64,000 bases of DNA from contig JAIOYZ010000010.1 in NCBI GenBank assembly GCA_021740845.1, positions 60,531-124,530 of the forward strand. Direction: 5' to 3'. The position numbers and the translations under genes were made by a program. The notes under the pieces are model-generated. The model did no database searches and was not told where the DNA came from. It saw nothing but the letters and a program-made list of their open reading frames with translations. Shown here piece after piece: positions 28,073-37,714 of the stretch. This stretch comes from Bacteroidia bacterium (lineage in GTDB: Bacteria > Bacteroidota > Bacteroidia > UKL13-3). Within the stretch, counting starts at the first letter, position 1, and each line of letters opens with the position of its first letter.

Positions 28073-29701
28073 ATGAAAAAGCAAATCAAGTTTAGGGTAT
28101 TTAAATGTTTTGCATTTGTCTTTGTGATAAGTGTAACTTGTTTACCCTTTAATATCCTTGCCCAGCAAACGAGTTGGATAAAGCAAACCTGGGGAGGACA
28201 ATTAGGCTCATTATATGTAGATAAAACTGGCAATAGCTATTCCGTTGGCACTTACAACCAATCAGGAAATACCATTGATGGTGTGACATTAAAATCAACT
28301 GGATTTCAAAATGTTTTTGCAGCAAAATACTCCTCAAAAGGAAAATTGTTATGGGCTGCAACCTCCTCTTCTCCCAACAACAATGCCGTGGTACAAAGCC
28401 AGGGAATATGTGCAAATGCAGATGGAGAGGTTTTTATTTCTGGTTATTTTTCTAAATCACTCACCTTCGATGGTATTGAAATTAATTCCTATTCCGGTTC
28501 ATCTGATATTTTTTTAACGAAGTATTCTGCAGAAGGTAAAACCATTTGGGCGCAGGCAATTGGGGGAATGAATAGCGAATATAACTATGAAATTAAACTT
28601 GACGATTCATCAAATTGCTACATTTCAGGAAAATTCAGTTATCCCTTTAATATAAGTGATAAGGTTTTTTATGGAACCAATGATGGTGTAGGCAATTTTT
28701 TTTTAGCAAAATTTAATGCGCTTGGAAAATTGATTTGGGTTCATACTGGGAAAGGCGTTAATGTTCCTAAAATAAAAGTAACGCCTGAAGGTGATTTATT
28801 TGCTTGTGGACAGTTTCAGCACTATTTTTTATGGGGCTCGGATACCTTGGCATCCAAAGGTGGAATTGATTTTTATCTATTAAAATTACTTCCAAATGGA
28901 GAAACCAAGTGGTTGTCGATTCTTAATGGAGTCGACTACAATTATATTCATTCATTCGATTTTGATAAGGAGGGAAATGCCTATCTCTTAGGCTCAACAG
29001 TAGGTGAAACTTTTTTGAATGATAGCCTACTTTCAAATTCCCCTTCCTATACTTATTTTGTTTATAAGTTAAACACCAAGGGGAAATTTAATTGGATTTC
29101 ACCCATTATGCGATGGAAAGATACAACGGAATTTCATTCGAGTAAAATAAATATCGACTTCAATAATGACTTGACTATTTATGGTGAATTAACTGATAGA
29201 TGGGATTCTATCCATAGAGAATACAATCACGAATATGGACTCATGCGATTAAAGTTAAATCGAATTAACGGAAATGAAATTGGTACATTCTTATATCCCA
29301 ATGTACCCAATCCAGTTTCATTGCTAGAGGACCAAAGGGGTAATCTATATTTGAGCAGTTCGTTCAGCTTTCAAATCAAAATAGGTGAAAAAGAATTGAA
29401 TTCCCCATTTATGTATCAAATGTACATTGCCAAAATTAAAAATGAAGCAGAGGGTGAAAAACCTAACATACTTCTTTTTCCTAATCCAACAAATGGTTTG
29501 GTTCAAATAGAATTTGAAAATTGGATGGAACCAGAAATATTTTTTGAGTTGTTCTATAGCAATGGAAGGATAGTTCAAAAAGGGTCGCTCACAAATCAAG
29601 ATAATAAGATTGATTTAACAGGATTATCAATCGGTATTTACTTCCTTCAACTAAAAGGCAACCAAATGAATTCGACCACTATCAAGGTTATGAAATACTA
29701 A
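28073..29701 (+). CDS. T9SS-secreted beta-propeller-like protein
   Basis: 542 residues. The signal peptide ends N-I-L-A-Q. The body consists of about six repeats of roughly 55-65 residues with the pattern of SBBP-like propeller blades: D-x-x-G-N-x-Y-x-x-G, F-x-x-K-Y-S, G-K-x-[IL]-W-[AV] (for example F-L-A-K-F-N-A-L-G-K-L-I-W). The C-terminus is a T9SS type A sorting domain (L-F-P-N-P-T-N-G ... G-I-Y-F-L-Q-L-K). It is secreted across the outer membrane and probably attached to the surface; binding target unknown. Single gene. Confidence 0.85.
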   Translation: MKKQIKFRVFKCFAFVFVISVTCLPFNILAQQTSWIKQTWGGQLGSLYVDKTGNSYSVGTYNQSGNTIDGVTLKSTGFQNVFAAKYSSKGKLLWAATSSSPNNNAVVQSQGICANADGEVFISGYFSKSLTFDGIEINSYSGSSDIFLTKYSAEGKTIWAQAIGGMNSEYNYEIKLDDSSNCYISGKFSYPFNISDKVFYGTNDGVGNFFLAKFNALGKLIWVHTGKGVNVPKIKVTPEGDLFACGQFQHYFLWGSDTLASKGGIDFYLLKLLPNGETKWLSILNGVDYNYIHSFDFDKEGNAYLLGSTVGETFLNDSLLSNSPSYTYFVYKLNTKGKFNWISPIMRWKDTTEFHSSKINIDFNNDLTIYGELTDRWDSIHREYNHEYGLMRLKLNRINGNEIGTFLYPNVPNPVSLLEDQRGNLYLSSSFSFQIKIGEKELNSPFMYQMYIAKIKNEAEGEKPNILLFPNPTNGLVQIEFENWMEPEIFFELFYSNGRIVQKGSLTNQDNKIDLTGLSIGIYFLQLKGNQMNSTTIKVMKY

Positions 29702-30027
29702 AAGGTATTATTGAATTGATTATTTATTATCCCTACTTCCACCAATACTAGGCTCAAACCGAAACTTAAAGATACCAATTGGAATAAATAACGACAGGAA
29801 TAATTAAATTAAATCTAGGGTTGTCCTATTTTAAACAACTCATTTCAAAGGCCAGGTTTTGATAACTGTATGCAGTTATATCCTTATTCAAATAAATAAT
29901 AGGCAATTTGCATTCTTTATTGTTGTTTCCAGTTTATTATTAACCAAAGTCAAATTTAAGAGCAATATGATTGAATTTATTGTTTTGGAAAAATCAACAA
30001 TAAATAGCACAAAAGATAGTAAATGTT
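29702..30027. other. Intergenic region, no supported gene
   Basis: 326 bp between convergent genes. It contains a one-mismatch dispersed motif (GGCTCAAACC at 29750-29759). A short plus-strand reading frame from 29859 has no ribosome-binding site or recognisable content and overlaps the DUF4190 gene. Confidence 0.5.
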
Positions 30028-30867
30028 CTAATCAAAGCTACCCCCACCGGACGCCATAATAATTAAAAAAAAGATATTAGCGGCAATCATTAATGATAAT
30101 AAAGTTATCAAGAAAGCTTTCCAACCGGAATTTTGGGGCTTAAAAGGGTGACCTGGTGAATCAATATTCGCAGGATTCTTTTTAGACCTTTTAATGGTTT
30201 TATAAATAACTAAGTTCAGCAAAAACACCAACACATATGGCAATACCACCAATAACAACCACCCAAGCCCTAAATCAACTTCTAGCGAAGATAAAAAGGA
30301 TACAACAATTATTAAAGTAAAGATGAATCCAATGGTCAATCCAAAGTATGCCATACCTTTACCCCGCTCTCCGCTTTTTCTAATTTCTTTTAGCGCCTTA
30401 ATTCCTAAAAATAATGCAAGTGGTCCAATAGCAAAAGGAATTACAAACACAGCTCCTACGAGTGATATTAAACCTAAAATAAATGCCCATTTAGCATAAT
30501 AATTTATCGGTGTTTTATCTGGTCTTTGCTTGGCAATAGATTTTGCATCTTTTTTATCCTTTGGTTTATCTATTTGTTTTGAACCAACTATTTCATTAGA
30601 TTTATTAACTTGATTGTAGTTGAAAGTTTGCCACCTAGATTTTGGATCAACCAAACTATCTAAACTTGCACTTAATTCAGACTGGTCAATTTCTAAAGTC
30701 TCTTCTGCAGGCTTATCCGTTTTATCCTTTTTGTAAACTGAGGTGGGGTCTTCGTGTTTACCTACCCTAACCTTTGCTCTATGCCCATAATGGGTGTTGC
30801 AGGCTAAATTTAGGAACAAGCCAATAAGCAATATAATTCTAGCAGATGAGGTAATAGTTTTGGTCAT
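30028..30867 (-). CDS. DUF4190-like membrane lipoprotein
   Basis: 279 residues. The signal peptide ends N-L-A-C-N, suggesting lipidation. A charged linker rich in Lys/Asp follows (about 25-125). Then come five hydrophobic segments, with W-A-F-I-L-G-L-I-S-L-V-G and G-P-L-A-L-F-L-G-I-K-A-L-K-E-I-R-K typical of DUF4190, and M-A-Y-F-G-L-T-I-G-F-I. The C-terminal S-G-G-G-S-F-D is cytoplasmic or periplasmic. Function is unknown. Such proteins are common and variable in Bacteroidota. Confidence 0.7.
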   Translation of the reverse strand: MTKTITSSARIILLIGLFLNLACNTHYGHRAKVRVGKHEDPTSVYKKDKTDKPAEETLEIDQSELSASLDSLVDPKSRWQTFNYNQVNKSNEIVGSKQIDKPKDKKDAKSIAKQRPDKTPINYYAKWAFILGLISLVGAVFVIPFAIGPLALFLGIKALKEIRKSGERGKGMAYFGLTIGFIFTLIIVVSFLSSLEVDLGLGWLLLVVLPYVLVFLLNLVIYKTIKRSKKNPANIDSPGHPFKPQNSGWKAFLITLLSLMIAANIFFLIIMASGGGSFD

Positions 30868-31105
30868 AGGGCAGGAAATAAAAACAATAATAGACTATTT
30901 TCAAAAAAAAATAGTTTTAGATGGCTAAATTAATTTACACAGGGCTTGATAGAAATACAACATATTGAATATCCGCACCCGAAATAAATTGGCGATTTTG
31001 TGTTCACCTTAAAACTAGTTGAGGTCAATGAAATTATAATATTTGAGTGAACTGTTGCAAATATTTTGCTTAAATGCTAAACACCAAATTTAGATGAATT
31101 TGGAT

Positions 31106-32311
31106 TTAATATTTACTTCCATCATGTGTTCTCATTCGTTGGGCAATGAACAAACTGATGATGGTAAAGAACAATGAAAAATAGCCCACATAATTATAAC
31201 CACTCAAGGTTCCATCGCCCATTTTGTGTACCATGGTTCCTGCAATATAACTTGCCACACCGGCTGTAATTTGTTGGAAGGAAGAACTGATGCTCATAAA
31301 ACTTCCTCTTAGTTTTGGATCAACAGCACCCGTAACCATGGCTTGTGCAGGACCAAATCTTCCATTGGAAAAAATAAAGAAAAAGGCTGTTACTGTTAAT
31401 GCCCATACCAATGGCGTTTGGGGCAAATTGGTTAAAATGGCAACCGGTATTAACGATAAAATTCCAAAAATGGTGAATATTTTCAACTTCCCTTTTTTAT
31501 CTGCCATCCTACCAATAATAGGTGAGGTAAATATGGTGCAGATACCTCCAACCAAGTAAATATAAGTTAAATCAGATTCACTAAAACCTACGTTGGCAAC
31601 CATGTACGGACTCAAAAATGGGATCAAACTAAAATGGCCCATCATTATAAAAATCATAAGAATTAAAGCAATAACTTGGTTTCTGGAACTGCCAATTGCT
31701 TTTAATATTTCAAGAGGACTTTTACTTTTTTCTTTGCTAATATGTTGGTTCAAACTAGGAACTAATTTGTGAATTAGGTAGCCAATTGGAATACCACAAA
31801 CGCCTAAAAATAAAAAGGGTGCATGCCAACCCAAACTCACATGTGTGGCCAAATACAAACCAAAAGGAACACCAAAAACGGAAGCAACGCTAAAGGCTGT
31901 CATAATGGTTCCCATAGCCTCGCCTCTTCTTTCTAAAGGAATAACATCGCTCACAATGGCAAGGACGGTAGCACCAATAACGCCACCAAAAATTCCTGTG
32001 AATATTCTGGCTGCAATTAAGAAATGATAATCCCAAGCTATGCCACAAAGCAAAGTGCCAATAATAAAGCCAATATATAAAATTGTTAGCGTGCGTTTTC
32101 TATCAATTCTATCAATAACAAATGCGGCAAAGAAACCGCTAACACCCGCGCTAAACGTATAACTAGAAACAATAATACCAAACTGTTGAGGAGTAATGTC
32201 AAACAAGCGCATCAACTGTGGACCCAATGGCATCATGATCATAAAATCCATGATATTGGTAAAGTTAACCGCAGCGAGCGTATATAAAATTAGTTTTTCT
32301 TGTTTACTCAT
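31106..32311 (-). CDS. MFS transporter
   Basis: 401 residues, twelve predicted helices. Helix 1 contains N-F-T-N-I-M-D-F-M-I-M-M-P-L-G. The loop 2-3 signature appears as D-R-I-D-R-K-R-T-L. Helix 4-5 has G-G-V-I-G-A-T-V-L-A-I-V and R-R-G-E-A-M-G. The second half repeats the loop as G-R-M-A-D-K-K-G-K-L. The overall look is of the DHA1 arabinose-efflux (AraJ) type. Substrate unknown. Monocistronic. Confidence 0.88.
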   Translation of the reverse strand: MSKQEKLILYTLAAVNFTNIMDFMIMMPLGPQLMRLFDITPQQFGIIVSSYTFSAGVSGFFAAFVIDRIDRKRTLTILYIGFIIGTLLCGIAWDYHFLIAARIFTGIFGGVIGATVLAIVSDVIPLERRGEAMGTIMTAFSVASVFGVPFGLYLATHVSLGWHAPFLFLGVCGIPIGYLIHKLVPSLNQHISKEKSKSPLEILKAIGSSRNQVIALILMIFIMMGHFSLIPFLSPYMVANVGFSESDLTYIYLVGGICTIFTSPIIGRMADKKGKLKIFTIFGILSLIPVAILTNLPQTPLVWALTVTAFFFIFSNGRFGPAQAMVTGAVDPKLRGSFMSISSSFQQITAGVASYIAGTMVHKMGDGTLSGYNYVGYFSLFFTIISLFIAQRMRTHDGSKY

Positions 32312-32447
32312 TTAAAACCTATTTCTTTTTGAACCTAAAAAAAGGAGGCGCAAATATGAGTTATATTTTAGAGTTTCTAGTCAACAACCTACTCTTGCCA
32401 TTTAATTGCTTCTAATTTTACAAAAGCTAAAACATAAGAAATAAAAA

Positions 32448-32479
32448 AAACTGCCTTAAAATTTCTTTTAAGGCAGTTT
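32448..32479 (-). terminator. Terminator of the lipoprotein gene
   Basis: Perfect 13-bp stem AAACTGCCTTAAA / TTTAAGGCAGTTT with a short loop. The A run at 32443-32450 gives a T tract on the minus strand, so it ends the minus-strand lipoprotein transcript. Confidence 0.88.
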
Positions 32480-32517
32480 CAATAAAAAGCTAAAAGGAGT
32501 AAATCCCAAATATTATA

Positions 32518-33249
32518 TTAGTTACACAACCAAGTATTGGTAGTTACTCCAGTTTCACTTGTTGAACTATCAAATTCGCTAGTGGTAAGAACTTTGCCAT
32601 TGCTATCAAAAGTATAGGTATACTCATAATAACTACCATCTGAGTTGATTATCTTTTTCAATAGATTTTTAGATGCATTGGTAAAGTTAGTTTTCTCATT
32701 AAAAGTTTTGGCGTAATCTGTCTTATCAGTATAGTATTCCAAAATGGTTTCATCAGTAGAGCTTCCATCGTCATCAATTTGCTTCACCACATTTCCATTT
32801 AAATATTCAAAGGTGCTAGTTTGAGTAATTGGTGAGCCAAAAACTTCTCCAATTACATCTTGTTTAATAACCTCACCGTTTGCATTATAGGTTAATAAAA
32901 TTCTAATACTATACAATCCATCCAATTCCGTATGGGCACTATCTGCAAATCCTTTTGCGTTTAAATAAAAGGTTGTAAAGGACCCATTATCGGCTTCAAT
33001 TTCTACGGTATTTCCGATATAGGTAAATACCGTAATGATAGAATCGGAGGCTCCCACTGATTTCGACATGCTGATTCTTTTGCTTCCATCAAAAGTATAG
33101 CTAGTTAAATTTCCATCACCATCTAATTGGGATTGGATTAAACAAGTAGGTGTACCTGTTGTTGTGTTGGTGGTTTTTGTTTCTTCCTTTTTACAGGCAC
33201 TGGCTCCAACAATTAGTAGAGCAATTAAAAAGTAACTTAGTTTTTTCAT
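32518..33249 (-). CDS. Secreted lipoprotein with YD/DUF4595-like strands
   Basis: 243 residues from the ATG at 33249. The signal peptide ends A-S-A-C-K-K, followed by a Thr-rich linker. The mature protein has repeating short strands such as L-T-S-Y-T-F-D-G, L-L-T-Y-N-A-N-G-E-V, T-F-E-Y-L-N-G-N-V-V-K and Y-T-Y-T-F-D-S-N-G-K-V, the beta-meander of DUF4595 or RHS-like YD repeats in Bacteroidota lipoproteins. It is predicted to be on the outer membrane. Two REP-like hairpins and a TTTTGGG tract lie just upstream of the start (33268-33371), in the probable leader region. Confidence 0.7.
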   Translation of the reverse strand: MKKLSYFLIALLIVGASACKKEETKTTNTTTGTPTCLIQSQLDGDGNLTSYTFDGSKRISMSKSVGASDSIITVFTYIGNTVEIEADNGSFTTFYLNAKGFADSAHTELDGLYSIRILLTYNANGEVIKQDVIGEVFGSPITQTSTFEYLNGNVVKQIDDDGSSTDETILEYYTDKTDYAKTFNEKTNFTNASKNLLKKIINSDGSYYEYTYTFDSNGKVLTTSEFDSSTSETGVTTNTWLCN

Positions 33250-33267
33250 ATGTTTTTGGGTCATCGT

Positions 33268-33371
33268 CCACCGAAGCTTGAGCGTAGGTGGATGGTTTTG
33301 GGTTTTGAGTTTTGGGTTTTGGGTTTAAGGTTTGTGAGTTGTTTCTCCACCGAAGCTTGACCGAAGGTGGA
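33268..33371. repeat. Two CCACC...GGTGG hairpins flanking a TTTTGGG heptad tract
   Basis: TCCACCGAAGCTTGAGCG begins a 26-bp hairpin element at 33267-33292, and a second copy (with ACCG in place of AGCG) lies at 33346-33371, 79 bp away. Between them, 33294-33330 is about five 7-bp units of the type TTTTGGG. The rest of 33372-33638 is AT-rich and shows nothing else. The arrangement looks like a REP/BIME element. Confidence 0.7.
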
Positions 33372-33638
33372 TGTTGGTTTGTGTGAGTTAGACAGTTTAC
33401 GTTTATTAAATGTTACAAATTCTTCCACAAGATAATTCTATCTTCTGGTTTTTAGCAAATTAAAATTCTTTCATGTATCTTAAATTTCTAATAAAACGTC
33501 CATCATATAGAAGCAAGATCGTCTTTATCCATTATGTCTGTCCTCAAACAAGAAACGATAAATACTAAAAAAGCAATTAGAATAATTAGTTGAGATTTTA
33601 TTTATGACTTACTATTTGGTCTTTATAAATCAACTCAT

Positions 33639-36245
33639 CTAATTTTCTTGCACCCATTTTTCTACCTCTGATAATAAGGTTTCCATTCCGCTTAGTAAAT
33701 TTCCTCCAGCAGTAGCGTAGAATGCTTGTCCTCCGCCGCCGCCTTGAATATGTTTGGCCCAAGTTTTTACCAATTTACCTGCGTCCCATGTTTTGGTTTG
33801 AACCAACTCTTCTGAAATGATTAAGCTAATAAATGGTTTTCCATTCGATTCCATAACCAATAAACAGAACAAATTTTCAATCTCATTTTTTAATTGAAAC
33901 GATAAGTTCTTTAATTGGTCGGCATTAGAGATATCTACTTTAGCCACCAAGCTATTGAAACCATTTCTTGCTATAACTTGCCCCTTCAACTGTTGTTTTA
34001 CCAGCTGTGTTTTTTCGGTTTCAAACACTTCTAATTTCTTTTGTAGCTCATTGTTTTCTTCCATCAATTGCTCAACAGATTTCACCAAGTCTTTTGCTTT
34101 CAATAAGTTTTTTAAGGTTTGAACCAAATGATCTTGTTCTACCACAAACTTTTCTGCTGCTGTGGAAGTGATGGCTTCAATTCTTCTAACACCCGCTGCC
34201 ACCGCACTTTCCGAAGAGAACTTGAACAAGCCAATTTCACCTGTAGCCTTTACATGCGTTCCTCCACAAAGTTCTCTGCTATAGTTTTCATCAAAGGTAA
34301 TTACCCTAACGGAGTCACCATATTTTTCGCCAAATAAGGCCATTGCTCCTAATTCCTTTGCTTCTTCAATTGGCATATTACGCCTTTCGTCTAAGGCAAT
34401 ATTTTCCCTAATTTTTTGATTAACTCTGGTTTCTACTTGCTTCAATTCTTCCTCACTCATTCCTTTAAAATGCGAGAAATCGAAACGCAAATATTCACTG
34501 TTGACCAAACTACCTTTTTGCTCTACATGCGTGCCTAAGGTTTCTCTTAAGGCAGCGTGTAATAAATGCGTGGCAGAGTGATTGGCTTGTATGTCTGCTC
34601 TCCTATCTTTATTAACTTTTGCTCTAAACAAAGCACTAGGATTTTCTGGCAATTGCGCTACAATATGTATAATCAAATTGTTTTCTTTTTGCGTATCCAA
34701 TACCTGTAATTTCTCGTTGGCACTTTCTATAATTCCGGTATCTCCAACCTGACCACCACTTTCTGCATAAAAAGGAGTTTGGTTAAATACCAATTGAAAT
34801 TGCACCTTGCCTTTGTTCTTTACTTTGCGGTAGCGCATAATTTCTATCTCGGCTTCCAAAGTATCATAACCCACAAATTGAATGGCATCGTTTTCAACCA
34901 ATACCACCCAATCATCGGTTTCAAGCGATGTTGCTTTTCTCGAGCGTTCCTTTTGCAATTGCAGGTTCTTTTCAAAACCTTCTAAGTCAACCTTGGAACC
35001 GCGCTCACGAGCAATTAATTGGGTCAAATCTATTGGAAATCCATAAGTATCAAATAACTCAAAAGCATCCAATCCATTGATATCACCTTCAATTCTTTCA
35101 ATCCGTTTGATACCATTTTCCAAGGTTCTCAAAAAGCCCACTTCTTCCTCTTTTACTACTTGTTGAATAAATGCCTGCTTCTCTTTCACCTCAGGGAAAA
35201 TATCTACAAAGGATTCTCCAACCAATGCCACCATTTTATAAAGCAAAGGTTCTTTATTATCCAAAAACGAATAATAATACCTTACCGCTCTTCGCAAAAT
35301 TCTTCTTATTACATAACCTGCTCCTGTATTTGATGGTAATTGTCCATCCAAAATTGCAAAGGAAATTGTTCTAATATGATCTGCTAAAACGCGCATGGCA
35401 ATATCTATTGGTTCAGACACCCCATACTTTTTACCACTATGTTTTTCTAAGAAATGAATATAAGGCAAAAACACATCCGTATCGTAATTAGAAGATTTGC
35501 CTTCAATGGCTCTACACAAGCGCTCAAAGCCCATTCCTGTGTCCACATGTTGGTTAGGCAATTTCTCTAAACTGCCATCTGCTTTGCGGTTAAACTCCAT
35601 AAACACATTGTTCCAAATCTCAATCACTTGAGGATGGTCGTTGTTTACCAAAGTGCTTCCATCCAATGCAGTTCTTTCTGCATCTGGTCGTAAATCTATG
35701 TGTATTTCAGAGCAAGGTCCGCATGGGCCAGTATCACCCATTTCCCAAAAATTATCTTTTTTGTTGCCATTTAAAATACGTTCCGGTTTGATCCAAAGCG
35801 CCCAATTATCGTAAGCTTCTTGATCGAAAGCTAGGTTTTCTTTGGCATCACCTTCAAAAACGGTTACATACAATCTGTCTTCTGGCAAGTTGTAAACTTT
35901 GGTTAATAATTCCCAAGCCCACTCGATGGCTTCTTTTTTAAAATAATCGCCAAAACTCCAATTGCCCAACATTTCAAACATGGTATGGTGGTAGGTATCC
36001 ACTCCTACTTCTTCCAAATCGTTGTGCTTTCCACTAACGCGCAAACATTTTTGAGTATCTGCCACACGCTTGTATTTAGGTTCTTCATTTCCCAAAAACC
36101 AATCTTTAAATTGATTCATTCCAGCATTTGTGAACATCAAAGTGGGGTCATTCTTCACCACAATAGGTGCAGATGGAACAATTTTGTGCCCTTTACTTTC
36201 AAAATAATCTAAAAACTGTTTGCGTATCTCACTCGACTTTGCCAT
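33639..36245 (-). CDS. alaS: Alanyl-tRNA synthetase
   Basis: Charges tRNA-Ala with alanine. 868 residues from the ATG at 36245 (M-A-K-S-S-E-I-R-K-Q-F); an upstream in-frame start would add three residues. The class II core has F-T-N-A-G-M-N-Q-F-K-D and D-T-G-M-G-F-E-R-L. The editing domain has the zinc-binding H-S-A-T-H-L-L-H and C-G-G-T-H-V, and the C-terminal DHHA1 domain has G-G-G-G-G-Q-A-F-Y-A-T-A-G-G. The gene is divergent from the M23 peptidase / MerR / gldC cluster. Two exact dispersed motifs lie in it (33795, 34116). Confidence 0.97.
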   Translation of the reverse strand: MAKSSEIRKQFLDYFESKGHKIVPSAPIVVKNDPTLMFTNAGMNQFKDWFLGNEEPKYKRVADTQKCLRVSGKHNDLEEVGVDTYHHTMFEMLGNWSFGDYFKKEAIEWAWELLTKVYNLPEDRLYVTVFEGDAKENLAFDQEAYDNWALWIKPERILNGNKKDNFWEMGDTGPCGPCSEIHIDLRPDAERTALDGSTLVNNDHPQVIEIWNNVFMEFNRKADGSLEKLPNQHVDTGMGFERLCRAIEGKSSNYDTDVFLPYIHFLEKHSGKKYGVSEPIDIAMRVLADHIRTISFAILDGQLPSNTGAGYVIRRILRRAVRYYYSFLDNKEPLLYKMVALVGESFVDIFPEVKEKQAFIQQVVKEEEVGFLRTLENGIKRIERIEGDINGLDAFELFDTYGFPIDLTQLIARERGSKVDLEGFEKNLQLQKERSRKATSLETDDWVVLVENDAIQFVGYDTLEAEIEIMRYRKVKNKGKVQFQLVFNQTPFYAESGGQVGDTGIIESANEKLQVLDTQKENNLIIHIVAQLPENPSALFRAKVNKDRRADIQANHSATHLLHAALRETLGTHVEQKGSLVNSEYLRFDFSHFKGMSEEELKQVETRVNQKIRENIALDERRNMPIEEAKELGAMALFGEKYGDSVRVITFDENYSRELCGGTHVKATGEIGLFKFSSESAVAAGVRRIEAITSTAAEKFVVEQDHLVQTLKNLLKAKDLVKSVEQLMEENNELQKKLEVFETEKTQLVKQQLKGQVIARNGFNSLVAKVDISNADQLKNLSFQLKNEIENLFCLLVMESNGKPFISLIISEELVQTKTWDAGKLVKTWAKHIQGGGGGQAFYATAGGNLLSGMETLLSEVEKWVQEN

Positions 36246-36390
36246 GATTATCAATTTATTGTATTATAATTTTCGCTTCTTAGCGGAATAACATATTTTT
36301 GACCTCTTCTATTCTTCCCATTTATTGAGAAAAATTGCTTTCTTACACCTGCAAAGAAGAAGAATTTGAAGAACAGAAAAAAGCGAAAAC

Positions 36391-37359
36391 TTGGCAAAAA
36401 TAAAATACTTTTATAATCCACATAAACTCGACTTTGAAAAGGTTGGTACTAGTATATCTTCCATCTTTCTCAGAGTATTTGGTTTTCTATCGGCATCGGC
36501 CGTTGCAGGTGGCATTATGGTATTTGTTGCTTATAGCTTTATAGACTCGCCTAAAGAGAAAGTACTTTTGCGCGAAAACGAGCAATATAAAAACCAATTG
36601 AGTAGGCTCAACCAAAAGGTAAAGGAATTGAACGGCATATTAAAAGAGTTGCAAGACCGAGATGCCAATATTTACAGAGCTATATTTGAGGCCGAACCTA
36701 TTGATATTAGTGTAAGTAAGGCCAGTTATAGCGGCATTGAAAAATATAGAAACCTAGAAGGATTTACCAATTCTGAGGAAATAATTAGCCTTACAAAAAA
36801 ACTGGATGAGCTTTCTGCCAAAGTTGCCATTCAAAGCAAATCTTTTGATGAGTTAAGCTTATTGGCAAAAAATAAAACCTTGTTCTTGGCCAGCATTCCA
36901 GCCATTCAGCCTATCAGCAATAAAGATTTAACCCGTGTGGCTTCTGGTTATGGATATCGCATTCACCCAATTTTTAAAACGCACAAATTCCATGCGGGAA
37001 TAGATTTTACTGCCCCACAAGGCACTCCTATTTATGCAACAGGAAACGGAGTTGTGGTTTATGCCAGTAGCGGAAATGGTTATGGAAATCACGTTATCGT
37101 AAACCATGGTTTTGGTTATTCATCTCTATACGCGCATATGAGTAGGATCAAAGCGAAACCAGGACAAAAAATAAAACGTGGCGAGTTAATTGGTCTTGTA
37201 GGTTCAACCGGAACCTCTACTGCACCTCACGTTCATTATGAGGTAATGAAGGGCAAAAATAAAATCAACCCTATTAATTATTTTTTCAACGACTTAACCG
37301 AAGAAGAGTATCAGGCAATCAGAGATATTGCTTCGCGTGAAGGTCAGTCATTCGATTAA
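36391..37359 (+). CDS. M23 family metallopeptidase (LytM-type)
   Basis: 322 residues starting at a TTG (M-A-K-I-K-Y-F-Y-N-P). One N-terminal transmembrane helix (about 26-50) and a coiled coil (about 60-105) precede a LytM domain. Zinc-site motifs: H-A-G-I-D-F (H-x-x-x-D), Y-G-N-H-V-I-V-N-H-G and H-V-H-Y-E. It would cleave peptidoglycan cross-links, or regulate amidases if inactive; here the ligands appear intact. It is anchored in the inner membrane facing the periplasm. Divergent from alaS with the MerR gene 11 bp downstream, a neighbourhood I recall from other Bacteroidota. Confidence 0.88.
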   Translation: MAKIKYFYNPHKLDFEKVGTSISSIFLRVFGFLSASAVAGGIMVFVAYSFIDSPKEKVLLRENEQYKNQLSRLNQKVKELNGILKELQDRDANIYRAIFEAEPIDISVSKASYSGIEKYRNLEGFTNSEEIISLTKKLDELSAKVAIQSKSFDELSLLAKNKTLFLASIPAIQPISNKDLTRVASGYGYRIHPIFKTHKFHAGIDFTAPQGTPIYATGNGVVVYASSGNGYGNHVIVNHGFGYSSLYAHMSRIKAKPGQKIKRGELIGLVGSTGTSTAPHVHYEVMKGKNKINPINYFFNDLTEEEYQAIRDIASREGQSFD

Positions 37360-37370
37360 TTTTTTTTGGT

Positions 37371-37706
37371 TTGAACCCAGCAGATAATTTAGAAAAACTT
37401 TACTTTACCATTGGTGAAGTTTCGGATGAACTAGGAGTTTCTCCCAGCTTGGTGAGATTTTGGGAAAAAGAATTTCCACAACTTAAACCCAGAAAAACAG
37501 AAGGTGGAACTAGAAAATACTCTCGTGAAGACTTTGCCCTCTTGAAAAAAATTTATCAATTGGTAAAAGAAGAAGGCTTTACTTTGGCAGGCGCTAGGGA
37601 GCAACTGAAAAATAAATTGGATCAGCCCGTAGACAAAGAAATGATTGCAGAAAAACTAGTGGAGATAAAGAAATTTCTAATTGAATTAAAAAACAACTTA
37701 GCATAA
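37371..37706 (+). CDS. MerR-family regulator
   Basis: 111 residues. The helix-turn-helix reads Y-F-T-I-G-E-V-S-D-E-L-G-V-S-P-S-L-V-R-F-W-E-K-E, then R-K-Y-S-R-E-D. It lacks the cysteines of metal sensors and has only a short C-terminal helix, like the MerR-type proteins found next to M23 peptidases in Bacteroidota. The only sensible start is the TTG at 37371-37373, which lies inside an exact GGTTTGAACC motif (37368-37377). The motif therefore supplies the start codon and second codon here. It sits between the M23 gene and gldC in one tight operon. Confidence 0.82.
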   Translation: MNPADNLEKLYFTIGEVSDELGVSPSLVRFWEKEFPQLKPRKTEGGTRKYSREDFALLKKIYQLVKEEGFTLAGAREQLKNKLDQPVDKEMIAEKLVEIKKFLIELKNNLA

Positions 37707-37714
37707 ATACCAGT

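Noticed and set aside
29859..30059. A possible 66-residue plus-strand gene between convergent genes.
   Set aside because: It overlaps the 3' end of the DUF4190-like gene, lacks a recognisable ribosome-binding site and has no domain.
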